From the NCBI RefSeq assembly GCF_016545825.1, contig NC_052618.1:13197398-13261397 (forward strand): a DNA stretch of 64,000 nt, written 5' to 3'. A program made the position numbers and the translations under genes. The stretch comes from Eucalyptus grandis. Its lineage: Eukaryota; Streptophyta; Magnoliopsida; Myrtales; Myrtaceae. The notes under the pieces were generated by a model. That model did no database searches and was not told the DNA's origin. It worked only from the letters and a program-made list of their open reading frames with translations. Of this stretch, positions 1 through 11,252 are shown piece by piece. Position 1 is the first letter of the stretch. Every line of letters begins with the position of its first letter.

Positions 1-289
1 AAGGAAATAATTTACACAATTTAAAGAAATTGAAAATGGGTAAATGAATCGTCACAAAAGAAAATGCCTTTTCAAAAATTAGTTCAAAAAGAATAACTGC
101 CGAAAAAATTTGAAATATATTCCGAAAAATTAGCAATGACAATGAAATCTTCCAAAATAAAAAAAAGGCAAGTAATGATTCTAAGATAATCATACTTGTT
201 CAGTTTTTACATAATAAAAATAAAATACCTGGATTTGAAAGATTTCCATACTGAAATAACTTCATTAAGTTGAAATACTGAGTCTGACT

Positions 290-441
290 AACCATAGACT
301 TTAATTGAGAGGAAGCATAATGTTTAGCTTGCTACGAATTGATTCAAATAAGCTTTTCTCCAGTGGTTTTGTAAAGATATCTACCAGTTGATTCTTTTAC
401 TCAATAAATTGAACATTAATCTTGCAATTCTGAACATGATC
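290..441 (-). pseudogene. Copia RNase H C-terminal end (outer element)
   Basis: The minus strand reads on from the RNase H interrupted at 3958. It holds the usual copia ending with a Q-L-V-D-I-F-T-K-P-L stretch followed by E-S-I-R-S-K-L. An in-frame stop lies between the V-Q-F-I-E and K-N-Q-L blocks. Bases 437-441 are the left copy of the TGATC target-site duplication of the neighbouring insertion. Confidence 0.75.
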
Positions 442-3400
442 TGTCACGCCCCGATCCTCGGACGCGCGCACATCCTTCTACTTGGTCGATTTTATAATGC
501 GATATCCCAGACTATGTATCGCCGACCCTTTCTTTTTATTAAGCACATGCGGAAGCGTTATAAATCCCGGACAATAAATCAATGGGATAGGAAAGTAGGC
601 CATATTTTTCATATTGAAATTCACAACCACACTTTCATTAACATCACCACTTTGTAGTATATTTACAATACTATTTACAGCATAAAAGTCTCACACCTAT
701 CTATACCAAGACAGGGTTCACAAAAAGGGACGGGATCTCAATCCACATCCGGGTTATATTTAAGATCCCTCTCTGGATCATCTTCTTCCTCAAAAGTCTT
801 TCTCCTCTTCAGGTTCCTCCTCCTTAGATTCTCCTCAGGGTCCCGAAATGGTTATTCAATAACCAATGAGACCACGTCTCCAGCGAGTCCTACCCACTAA
901 GACTCGATTAATAAACTAATACGCCATACGGTTGCCTAAGCACAACACGAGTCAGAGGACTTACCTTAGCCTCAGTTCCAACCTGCAATTCAAGGTTAAA
1001 CACAGATATTCAAACAATTCACGACATCCGATCAAGCATTGATCAATCGACTAAGTCGATTACATGTCGCCAGACCCTTTCTAGGTCATTCCCACTCATA
1101 CCACGATTTCCCAAGTGGTGTACTCATTCACCAAATCACATGTGTTTCTCGGGCGTCGTTTTCGCCAATGACATACCGATCACCGACACCGTGCGTTCTT
1201 AAGGCGCCGTTTTCACCAAAGGATAACCTTGATCACCGAACCACGTGTCCTTTCTAGGGCGCCGTTTTCGCCAAGGTGACATCGGCTATAGACAACATCG
1301 TGCGTTCTTTAAGGCGCCGTTTTCACCAGTGATATTCCCATAATCACCGAACCACGTTTGTCTATAAGTCATTCACGTGCGTTCTTTAAGGCGCCGTTTT
1401 CGCCAGTGATACTTCCAATCACCGAACCACGTATGTCCAATAATATCGTACCGATTGGTCTCACCATTCTCCCTACTATATAGCCCATCAACGTACGGCG
1501 CTATATACCCATGCTTGGCCATTACCAATCAAATATTCAATAACAAACAATTTAGGACAATTCCTAAAATTCCACAATAAATTCAATTCCACACAACGTA
1601 GAGCTCAAATAAATAAACGGTCTGCACCACGACAATCGGCACGAAATTCCGGTCACCGGCCATCCCGGTTGAATTTCCGGAAAAATAATTAATTAAATAA
1701 TTAATTTCGAAAAATAAATAAATAAACATTAAAAATCCAATTTAGGCCTATATTGCCTTATTGGAGCCCGAAACGGGTCGAGAAAAATCCCGAGATGCAT
1801 TCAATAAATAACCAAACATTTCTACTGGCTAATAGCTAGGTCTAACCACCTAACATGCATTCTCAAGTCACTAATTTAATTGTTCTAACCTAATCTAACC
1901 ACCTAAGTGCATGTAATTAAATCTAACCAACCCTAAGACATAATTAGCAAACTAATAAAGCTTTAGTGAGTAAAACTCACTTGATCAAAAGCGGGGACCG
2001 AATCACCGCAACGGCGACGCGACGGCGGCCGAAATAGGACTTTCGACGACACCGGCGAACTTGGACCGGGCCTTAGGCTTGGCCCCAACAAATCTCAGCC
2101 CAACTGAGATTTGTTCCTGCTTTTGGGCTAGACCCAAGTTGAATTGGGCCTGCTGAAATTTCTGGACTGACTTCACTTGGGCTTCAAATTTCTTTGCTGG
2201 AAATTGGGCCTCCAATTTCAATTGATGGGCTGCTGGACTTAGACTTCGCAGGCTTCATCTGGGCTGAGCTGCTGGAGGAGATGGATTGCTGGGCCCAATT
2301 TACTGCGAAGGAGATGGTCCGAAGACTGCTGAAGATTTCGCTGGATTGGAAATCCCGTAGACTGGTTTCTCGGTGGATTTGTTGGCCGCGTATGGAGTTG
2401 CGGAGGCAGGCGCGTGGACTGCAAAGGCGTGGAAACTTCGGTCAACAAACGGTGGAGGAGAGGGCACCGTTGACTGGTGTGCTGGCGTGGAGCTGAGGGC
2501 TCGCACTGGGGAAGACGGAAGATGGAAGCTGGCACGGAAATTTCATCTTCGGTGGATGGTGGAGCTGCGCACGAAGGAGACACGAGCTGGCAGCAAAACT
2601 CTTGCCGCGTGGAGTGAAGAACACTAGTCAACTAAGAGAACTTCGTTGGTGAAGACGTGCTAGCCGAAGTTGGGTCTTCGCTGGACGATTCGTGAAGTTG
2701 CTGGGGAGACCGTGCGGCTTGGTGGAATTCTCGGTGGGGTTTGATTCGTGGCAGAAGAGAGAGGAACGATGGTGGGATTTCGGTGGACGGTGGCTTCGCT
2801 GGACGCACGGAGCAGCTGCTGGCGGGGAGATCTCATTCGGTGGGAGCTGCACGCGGTCTCCGCTGCTGTATGGTTGACCGAAGATGGCAGCAAAGGAGAA
2901 CTCGGTGGAGGTGTGCGGCGTCCTGGCGTTGCTGGTTTTTCCTGCTTCTGCTGGCTTCTCCGTAGTCGCAAGCGTGTGAAAATGGAGCAAGATGAGAAGT
3001 CCTCGACGGCAGCAAGTAAGAGGAGATAAGAGAGAGGTGAGTGATGGGGCCCTTAGGCTTGATATTTTCCACAAGTCTATCCTTTTAGACTCACTCTTGG
3101 CCAAGCATTATCCTTGGCTCACAATCACACACACATACATCACTTTCAATTTCTCAATAGGTTCATTTTTGCTAGCCAGGGGTTATGAAATCGATCATCT
3201 CCTCTCAATCGACACTTCGAATATTTTCAATTCATCTTCATTTGGCTTCTATAAATCTCCGACACACAAGCTCAACCCGAAAGTCAAATTTCTCATTAAT
3301 TTAGCCAATCCGAACTTCGGCCAAATTTCCGCGACGTCCGAACCCAATTTCCGAAAAATCTCTGACCTCCGAAAAATCTTCTCGAGACGAGTTGACGTTC

Positions 3401-3957
3401 CTAAAATAGCCCGTGACATCCCCGAACTTTCGATTTCAAATCTAACTCAAATCGACTAATTTCACTCGCGTGCTTTTAGTATGACCTAGACTACCGGGTA
3501 GTTTTCGAACTTTTAGGGCAATTGACTCGTGGTCGATTTTCTTCGAGCCACAATGAACCCACTCGACACATTGGCGACTCTCAATTGTCGTGAAAATCTC
3601 GAGGGCTCGACTACTAACACAGGTACCAAAACGACGAAACTCAAATTAGTGCCGGCCGACGAGAATTTTCCAATTTAGTGAGTCACCCACGATCGGCCAC
3701 ACATCTCGGTCGAACCGACCTATCTCGATCTCAATCGATCTTTAACGTGGCAAAGAATGACCTCTAAAGATGAACACGGTCGGCCGAGAGCTCGCTCCTG
3801 GTCGAATTCTCAAGTCTATTGCCTTAATATTCTTTAATGGCATACCCAGCTAGTCTAGTTATCTCGAGAGTGATCACTCCGAGAACAACCCTATAGACAC
3901 GTCAATGAAATGCCCGACATTTAATAGAAAGCAATACTGAAAATTCTGGATGTCACA
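442..3957 (-). mobile_element. LTR-type insertion, probably a solo LTR of a Ty3-gypsy element (3516 bp)
   Basis: The block begins TGTCACGCCCC and ends TGTCACA, so it has TG...CA ends, and it is flanked by exact 5-bp repeats TGATC (437-441 and 3958-3962). Joining the flanks restores the copia RNase H reading. A block at 34203-54861 starts and ends the same way and shares internal stretches, so this is a repeated family. In minus orientation it starts TGTGACATCC, which is usual for Ty3-gypsy LTRs. I see no second LTR, primer-binding site or retroviral domain inside, hence a solo LTR is preferred. A non-coding, LARD-like element is the alternative. A GC-rich segment at 1990-3050 has long overlapping ORFs on both strands that match nothing I recognise. 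Confidence 0.75.
1151..1440. repeat. Imperfect tandem repeat inside the LTR, core GGCGCCGTTTTCGCCA
   Basis: The core, with small variants (GCGTCG for GCGCCG, CACC for CGCC), occurs at about 1151, 1203, 1258, 1313 and 1390. Spacing is 52-55 bp between the first four copies and 77 bp to the last. Between cores recur ATCACCGAACCACGT and GTGCGTTCTTTAA. Repeats of this kind in plant LTRs often sit in the U3 enhancer region; that role is inferred here. Confidence 0.75.
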
Positions 3958-5183
3958 TGATCTCTTATGAAATGATGACAAATTTCAATATGCTTTGCTC
4001 TTGAGTGAAGAATTGGGTTTCTGGTAAGGTTGATAGCACTTGTGTTGTCGCATCTGATTTTTGTATAGGATTCATCTAATCCAAAGTTTCTTAGTTGTTG
4101 TCTAATCCATAGAATTTGAGAATAGTAACTTCCAAGATCAACATATTCTACTTCTGCAATAGATAGTGCCACCGTACTTTGTTTCCTTGAGAACCATGAT
4201 AGTAGCATTTGTCTCAATAATTGACATGTGCCAGATGTACTCTTTCTGTTGATGTTATAGCCGGTTAGATCAGCGTCAGAATATCCAAGTAAAGTAAAGT
4301 CTCATGCTTTTGAATACCACAGACCCAGCTTTGGAAAAGTCGCAACATATTTGATGATGCGTTTGATGACACTTAGATGTGATTCTTTTGGATTAGATTG
4401 AAATCTAGCACAGATGCATACACTGATAAAATGTTAGGTCTAGAGGCAGTGAGATAAAGTAGAGAACTAATCATGCTTCTGTATAGCTTTTGGTTTACTT
4501 TCTTTCTTCCTTCATCCTTGTCGAGCTTTGATGAGCTTGACATAAGAGTTTCCATTTTCTTGCAATTCTCCATTCCAAACTTCTTGATAATATCTTTGGC
4601 ATATTTCTCCTAGTGAATGAATATTCATTTCTTTGATTGTCTAACTTGTAATTCTAGAAAGAAGGTCAATTGACCCATTATGCTCATTTCAAATTCTTCC
4701 TACATAAATCTTGAAAATTTCTTGTAGAGATTTTTGTTAGTTTAACCAAAGATTATATCATCTACATAAATTTGTACAAGCAGAAATCTTTTTATTCTCT
4801 TTTTAAGAACATAGTAGTATCAACTTTTCTTTTCTCAAAGCCATTTTCTATTAGAAACTTACTCAACCTTACATACTAAGCTCAAGGTGCCTGCTTCAGA
4901 CAATATAATGCCTTATTTAGTTTGTAGATAGAGTCTAGTTTTCTTGAATTTTCAAATTCTAGTGGTTGCTCCACATAGATTTCTTCTTGTATGAATCCAT
5001 TTAAGAAAGTGATTTTGAAATCCATCTGAAATAACTCGAAATTTTGATAACAAGTAAAGGCAAATAATAATTTAATCGCTTTTAACCTTGCTATTGGTGC
5101 ATAAGTCTCGTCATAATCTATCTATTCTTCCTATGTGTATCCTTTTGCCACAAGCCTTACTTTATTTCTGATTACTTTACCTT
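3958..5183 (-). pseudogene. Copia RT C-terminal half and RNase H (outer element)
   Basis: Read on the minus strand from 5183, the reading starts inside RT at the K-V-I-R-N-K...R-L-V-A-K-G-Y-T block. It continues through the catalytic Y-V-D-D (codons at 4757-4768, intact), the conserved R-S-M-I-S-S-L-L-Y-L-T-A-S-R-P connection and the RNase H block S-W-F-S-R-K-Q-S-T-V-A-L-S-I-A-E. It ends at H-H-F-I-R-D-H where the LTR-type insertion begins. Several stops and frameshifts break it, so no protein can be made. Bases 5179-5183 (ACCTT) are the left target-site copy of the inner element. Confidence 0.85.
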
Positions 5184-6118
5184 TGTTGGAGAAAACTTCC
5201 TTATTTGTTTTGAAGTTGAAAAATGTTTCCATCAGTCTAGTTTGAAGACTTGTAGACTCTATCGTCAAAGTTTGAAGACCTCCGGACTCAAGATTTAAAG
5301 TCTGCCATTACTGATAGTTTCTAGACTGACGAAGAAAAGTTTTATTTGTTGAAGAAGACTTATCCAGATGCGAGTATATCTTTAAGGATTTGATTCGTAC
5401 GATTGAAGAAGATCTCACGGCTAGAGATGGCATCTCGAGATCAATTATTCGTATTGAAACAATTAGATTGATTGATTGGCGAAATATACTTGGAAGGTTC
5501 TACTTATGGAAACCTAGATTTTGATTGTATGGGCGAGTAGGATTGGTGGGCTATCATCACATTCCTTAAATAACTCGAGATCTTCCTAATTGATTATGTC
5601 AAATGGGTAGATTGGAAGAACTAATTTGGAATGTGCCAACGGTTATGAAGGCATGGGAGAGTATATAGGGAAGACGCTTAAGTTATTCGAGTGTGTGCGT
5701 GAGAGAAAAATTTCAAAGTTTGAAACTTCTAGTTCTTCATTATTTCAATTTTTGAGCTTATATTGTACTCAAAAGAGAGATTAAATACTTGTGAAACTTT
5801 GAGGAAGTGTAGCAAAGTCTCTACACTGTGGAATCAAGGACGTGAGACTATAAAATCTCTTTTGGTTTATAGTGGAATCCAACTGGTGGGCTGTCAATGC
5901 GGGAGAGTGGATGTAGGCTTGGTTTAAGCCGAACCACTATAAACCTTGTGTTTTGATTCTCTATCCCTAATCTCCTTACTTTAATTCGCAGCTCTATATA
6001 ACTATTTATAGTCTTTTACATCTTCAGTCTATCATTCTTAAAAGATGAATTAATTTGTTAACTTTTGCAAAAACATCTTTGATCACCTATTCACCCCCCT
6101 CTAGGTGCTCTTACTAGC
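5184..6118 (+). repeat. 5' LTR of inner SIRE-like copia
   Basis: Direct repeat of 10310-11252 over almost its full length. It includes repeated AGTCTGAAGAC-type motifs near the start and the end motif CACCTATTCACC...CTAGGTGCTCTTACTAGC. The last bases (CCTATCA in the 3' copy) are missing at the deletion junction. Confidence 0.92.
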
Positions 6119-7440
6119 AAGACTTGTGGCCAAAGGATATACGCAAAAAGAAGAGATAGACTATGATGAGACTTACGCATTAGTGGCAATGTTAGAAACA
6201 ATTAGATTATTACTTTCTTTTGCTTGTTATAAGAATTTCAAGTTATTCCTAATGGACATCAAAAGTGCATTCTTGAATGGATTTATCCAAGAAGAAGTCT
6301 ATGTGAGACAACCTCCCAGTTTTGAAGACCCAAGGAAACCAGACTCAGTATTCAGACTGAAAAAGCTTTATATGGATTAAAGCAAGCACCTCGAGCTTGG
6401 TATGACAGGTTAAGTAAGTTTTTAATTCAAAATGATTTTGTCAAAGGAAAATTTTACACTACTTTGTTTAGAAAACCAGACTCATTCTACTTGTTCAAAT
6501 CAATGTTAATGCTATTATATTTGGATCATCTAATGAAAACCTGTGCAAGAAGTTTTCTAAGTCTATGCAGGATAAATTCAAGATGAGCATGATGAGTGAA
6601 CTATCATTCTTTCTCGGACTACAATTAAAACAATTGAAGGAAGGAATTTTCGTTCACTAAGAAAAATATGCAAAAAAACTTGTTAAAAAGTTTGGATTGA
6701 AGAATTGCAAAAAGACTGAGATACCAATGTCTAGTTCTTTGAAGCTGGACAAAGATGAAGGGGGAAAGAAAGTTGACTAGAAGCTCTACAGAAGCATTAT
6801 TGGTTCACTTCTTTATCTTACTGCTAGACCTAACATTTTGTTTAGTGTTTGCATTTGTGTCAGATTTCAATCAGATCCCAAAGAATCTCATCTAAGTGCT
6901 GCAAAACACATAATCAAATATGTTGTAACAACCTCAAAGTTAGGGCTGTGGTATCCCAAAGAAGGAGATTTTACTCTCCTTGGATATTCAGACACAGATC
7001 TAGCAGGTTGCAAAGTTGATAGAAATAGTACTTCTGGCACTTGTCAATTGCTTGATAACAGGATAGTATCATGGTTTTCAAGAAAACAAAGTACTGTAGC
7101 TCTTTCAACAATAGAAGCAGAGTATGTGGCCTTTGGAAGTTGTTCTTAAATCTTAAGGATAAAACAACAACTAAGAGACTTTGGAATCGAAGACTCATGC
7201 ACTAAGATCAAATGTGATAACATCAGCGCAATTAATCTTACAAAGAGTCCAATTCTTCATTTAAGAGCAAAGCATATAGAGATTCGACACCACTTTATTA
7301 GAGATCATGTTCAAAACGGAGAAGTTATGATTTAATTAATTGATTTAAAGAATCAACTGGCGGACATATTTACAAAGCTACTAGAGAAAATCCTATTTGA
7401 GTCTATTCGCACCAGACTTAACATCTTATCTCTTATAGTC
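6119..7440 (+). pseudogene. Copia RT and RNase H remnant (inner element)
   Basis: The reading begins R-L-V-A-K-G-Y-T-Q-K-E. It runs through the conserved D-I-K-S-A-F-L-N-G block (about 6253-6282), the connection domain, and the RNase H block S-W-F-S-R-K-Q-S-T-V-A-L-S (about 7075-7113), then C-D-N-I-S-A-I-N-L and D-I-F-T-K. At 6502-6513 the catalytic Y-V-D-D reads N-V-N-A, so both active-site aspartates are gone. In-frame stops occur at several points, for example within E-K-L-Y and after F-G-S-C-S. This copy cannot encode an active RT. Confidence 0.88.
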
Positions 7441-7775
7441 TGAAGAAGCTCAGACTCAGGGATAAAGTCTGAAGATGTTCAGACTCAAAAGAGCAAAAGT
7501 TACGGCTATAAGTTATTTCGGTATTTGTAAATTTAATTTTTGGTTAAAAATTTGAAAAGGTACGGTTGCTTATTAATCGCTGATTGATTGAAATTATTTT
7601 TTCAAGTTTCTTTTATGACATTTATTCATTCTCGAAAAGGCATTTATTCATTTTTGAAAAGGCAGTTATCTATTTAAAAAAAATGCAGTCATTCTTTTTC
7701 GAAAATGCATTTTTACTTTTTCCTTTTATGTCGCTTCGTTTACCTCACTTCACTTGCTTTATATACTGTTGAAAT

Positions 7776-9935
7776 CCGTCTTCTTCATTTTCACTCTCAA
7801 ATCCTAAAAGCTCTAAACTCCCACTCGCTTTCAATTTTCATGTTGTTTAATCCAATTTTTTTTACCTTTCGAGCAAGACTGTGAATTTCTCTCTTGAAAG
7901 AGACAATATCTTTGAGAAAGTCATCAAGAATTGCAAGCGGGGACCACGTCACATGCCCGAGGGTCCTACCCACTTCGACTTGATCGAAGAAGAAGTTTCT
8001 ACTCCTCAACAGCAACAACCTTCTCAGCAGCATCAAACTCCACCACCGACTCATCCAAAAGAAGAAGTGTTGGAAGAAGTGGATCCTGTAAGAACATTAA
8101 TTCCTCAAGTTGCTTTCAAGCTTTACTCTAATTTGAAAAGAGGAGGAACTCTTATGTCTTTGATTGATGAATACCTGAGAGAGAGAGGTTATAAGAATGA
8201 CTCTTTTTCTACGTGATATGGAAAAGATGGGTATTATCGAAAAAGGATCGGCTGAAAAAGCGTTCACTAACTTTCCTAGTGACCCATGCTTTGGGACTGC
8301 TAATCAACCACAAGGACAGGACGACAACGAACGTATATTTACCCATTTTCAGCCTAGATCGGGAGTGGCTATAAATGTTGCTTGTGATGGCTCAAGTCTT
8401 TTCAGATTAAAAAGCCACGAGAGGGTTTACTTGAATTTGATGAAGAGAGGGGTCATGAACCCTAGGAGTGTCGATTTTGATTTCCTTGATTCGGTGAAAT
8501 TTCTCTTTCACTTTGAGGGAGAAAGAGTTTTTGGTGAATATGGACACACTGGCTGACATAATTAGGGTGGAAAGATCGAGTTTCCAACCAATTAGTGTCT
8601 CTGCTGCTCATGCTACTCTGTCATTTGTGAAAGATCGAGATGTTGAAGGCAAGATTTCCTATTCTAGGATGAATGCCTCTAATATCTTGTTGCACAACAT
8701 AGTCATCAACCACATCCGTCCAAAGTTGACATCCAAGACTGATGTCTCTCGGTCTGAAGCGAAATTGATGTATGCCATAAACACTAGCTACAAATTCTCT
8801 TTACCTCACACCATCTTGTTTCAGATGTACAGAACAGTGGTGAAGGAGAAGGGACAACTTACTTATTCTGCTCTTATCTCGCGCCTTTTTCGACATTTTA
8901 AAATTCACATCCCTGCATCATTATGTTTGATAATAATTTCTCAAATGGTGATTGGATTTAAAATGGTATAAAGATGCGATTGAAAGAGTTGAACAAGGTG
9001 TTGGAGCATATGAAGGAGAAGTCTCCCGTGAAAACAAAACAAGACTCTGTTGTAGCAAAGAGGAAAGACAAGGAGCCCATGGCTGCTCCAATGAAGAGGA
9101 ACAAAATTCTCATCTTGCAGGATGAAGATGATGAGGATGAAATGACTCTTTCAGCCTTATGAAATTTGAAGAGTTTTGTCAGTTTTGAAGAGACTTGAGA
9201 AGGATCAAGAAGGAGAGAAAGAGAGGGGAGAGATAGAGGAGGAAGATGAAGAACAGAGGAGAACAGAGGAAAGAAGAGAAGACGGAGAAGAGGAAGAAGG
9301 AGACAAGGGTCAATAAGACTCTTTTGGCCAACTTTGGCTATCTCTTTGTCTAGTGAATTTGAGATGGGAGGAACTGAAATTGGTGACGTGCATCACTCAA
9401 AAGCTGAAGCTATCAAGAAGAGATCTTACCTACTCCACATGAAGGCAACCAAATAGGGAGAGCTGTTGGACAGAAATGTACTTCTTCGCCTATCTTTACT
9501 AGTGATGTAAGTCATTCTACAGCGGATCCTGAGGATGTGTATGCCTCTCATTATCCAGGAGCCTCCACTCATAGTCATGGTGGACAATTTGCGGAAGTTC
9601 CATCCATTCTCAAAACCCTTGGATTTGACTTAGTTGGTCCTAGTACTACAATAAAGCAAACGACAGACTTTTTGAGGCTGCTGGAGATCTTATTGGATGT
9701 GAGGAAGCAGCAATATGCTATGAGGCATGAGATGCAGGATCTCAAGAATGCTTTTATGGCCACTTCAGTGTCTTTGCACGATTAGTTACAAGCCCTGAAG
9801 AATCAAGTACAATCTATTGTGCAGGGTGAAGAGTTTTAGTCACTGAAGCAGAGTTTTGTAAGGCTTGAGAAGACAGTCAACTCAATGGGAGAATTCGAGC
9901 TTGTTCGCCTTCCAAAACAGCCATGATTCTGACTC
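7776..9935 (+). pseudogene. Extra ORF after pol (SIRE 'env-like' region; plant transposon protein domain)
   Basis: Between RNase H and the polypurine tract lies a broken reading in three frames (roughly 7881-8216, 8197-8556, 8513-8971), with further pieces at 8974-9162 and 9537-9920. The start is rich in Q, P and T. The middle (about 8570-8920) resembles the domain annotated in plants as 'putative plant transposon protein'. The tail holds acidic and lysine-rich stretches and a heptad-like segment (about 9660-9785) that could be a coiled coil. An additional ORF here is a hallmark of SIRE-lineage copia elements, where it is often called env-like. Envelope function is not shown by this sequence. 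I see no clear signal peptide or membrane segment. Confidence 0.65.
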
Positions 9936-10290
9936 CATTTTTTTTATAGATCTCTTTTAATTGTTCTCCACATTTTGCTGTCGACAAAAATGGGGAAAAG
10001 TTGGTGCAGATTTGACCTTGATTTTAATTGGTTTTGACTTTTGGACTTATCTTTTGTTTGGTTGTGACTTGGACTAGTTTGGACTATTTGGTTTTGATCT
10101 TTTAAATGCTTGCAGTATCTTAAGCTATGATTATGGTAAAGATAGTTGTTGTTACAGGACTAACTTGTTTTCTATGGATGCAGAATCACTTCTATCCTTA
10201 TCCTAATCTACTTATTTATGAGATATCTTAGTTTCCTTAAGTGTTGTCTTGCAGGTCAAAAGTACTTAAATCTACGGGAAAGTTTTGTCA

Positions 10291-10309
10291 CCATAAAAAA
10301 TGGGGAGAT
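10291..10309 (+). other. Polypurine tract of inner copia
   Basis: CCATAAAAAATGGGGAGAT lies immediately before the TGTTAGAG start of the 3' LTR, as expected for the plus-strand priming site. A similar purine-rich stretch at about 9985-10000 may be a second tract. Confidence 0.8.
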
Positions 10310-11252
10310 TGTTAGAGAAAATTTCCTTATTTGTTTTGAAGTTGACAAAACATTTCCATCAGTCTAGTCTGAAGACTTGCAGACTCTATCGTTAAAGTCT
10401 GAAGACCTCCAGACTCAAGATTTAAAATCTGCCCTTATTGATAGTTTCCAGATTGATGAAGAAAAGTTTTATTCGTTGAAGAAGACTTATCCATATGTGA
10501 GTATATCTTTAAGGATTTGATTCGTACGGTTGAAGAAGATCTCACGGCTGGAGATGGCATCTTGAGATCAATTATTCTTATTGAAATAATTAGATTGATT
10601 GATTGGCGAAGTATACTTGGAAGGTTCTACTTATGAAAACCTAGATCTTGATTGTATGGACGAGCAGGATTGGTGGGCTATCATCACATTTCTTAAATAA
10701 CTCGAGATCTTCCTAATTGATTTTGTCCAACGGGTAGATTGGAAGAACTCTTTTGGAATGTGCCAACGGTTATGAAGGCATGGATGAGTATATAAGGAAG
10801 ACGCTTAAGTTATTCGAGTGTGTGTGTGAGAAAAAAATTTCAAAGCCTGAAGCTCCTAGTTCTTCGTTATTTCAATTGTTGAGCTTATATTGTACTCAAA
10901 AGAGAGATTAAATACTTATGAGATCTTGAGAAAGTGCAGCAGAGTCTCTACACTGTGGAATCAAGGACATGAGACTTTAAAATCTCTTTTGGTTCATAGT
11001 GGAATCCAGCTGATGGGCTGTCAGTGCGAGAGAGTGGACGTAGGCTTGATCTAAGCCGAATCAATATAAACCTTGTGTTTTGATTCTCTATCCCTAATCT
11101 CTATACTTTAATTCACAGCTCTATATAACTATTTATAGTCTTTTATATCTTCGGTCTATCATTCTTAAAAGATGAATTAATTTGTTAAGTTTTGCAAAAA
11201 CGTCTTTGATCACCTATTCACCCCCCTCTAGGTGCTCTTACTAGCCCTATCA
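10310..11252 (+). repeat. 3' LTR of inner SIRE-like copia
   Basis: Full-length LTR of 943 bp, TGTTAGAG...CCTATCA, followed by the right ACCTT target-site copy at 11253-11257. It differs from the 5' LTR by scattered substitutions, so the insertion is not very recent. Confidence 0.92.

Larger units (their letters stand above)
5184..11252 (+). mobile_element. SIRE-like Ty1-copia, inner element, internally deleted (6069 bp)
   Basis: Two direct LTRs (5184-6118 and 10310-11252) flank an interior, and exact ACCTT repeats (5179-5183, 11253-11257) flank the whole. The LTR begins TGTTGGAG / TGTTAGAG and ends CCTATCA in the 3' copy. The 5' LTR lacks the last seven or so bases and passes directly into RT at the A-R-L-V-A-K-G block. 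The primer-binding site, gag, protease, integrase and the first part of RT are therefore deleted. RT, RNase H, an extra ORF after pol and a polypurine tract remain. It is the same family as the element it entered, in opposite orientation. Confidence 0.9.

Noticed and set aside
2628..3104. 158-codon reading on the minus strand (and overlapping ones at 2239-2631, 2660-2971, 2748-3029 plus)
   Set aside because: It lies in a GC-rich part of an LTR-type insertion with open readings in many frames on both strands, which is a composition effect. No domain is recognised.
5184..11252. Autointegration or inversion product as the cause of the head-to-head RT segments
   Set aside because: Exact ACCTT duplications and a precise rejoining of the outer RT favour ordinary integration of a separate element.
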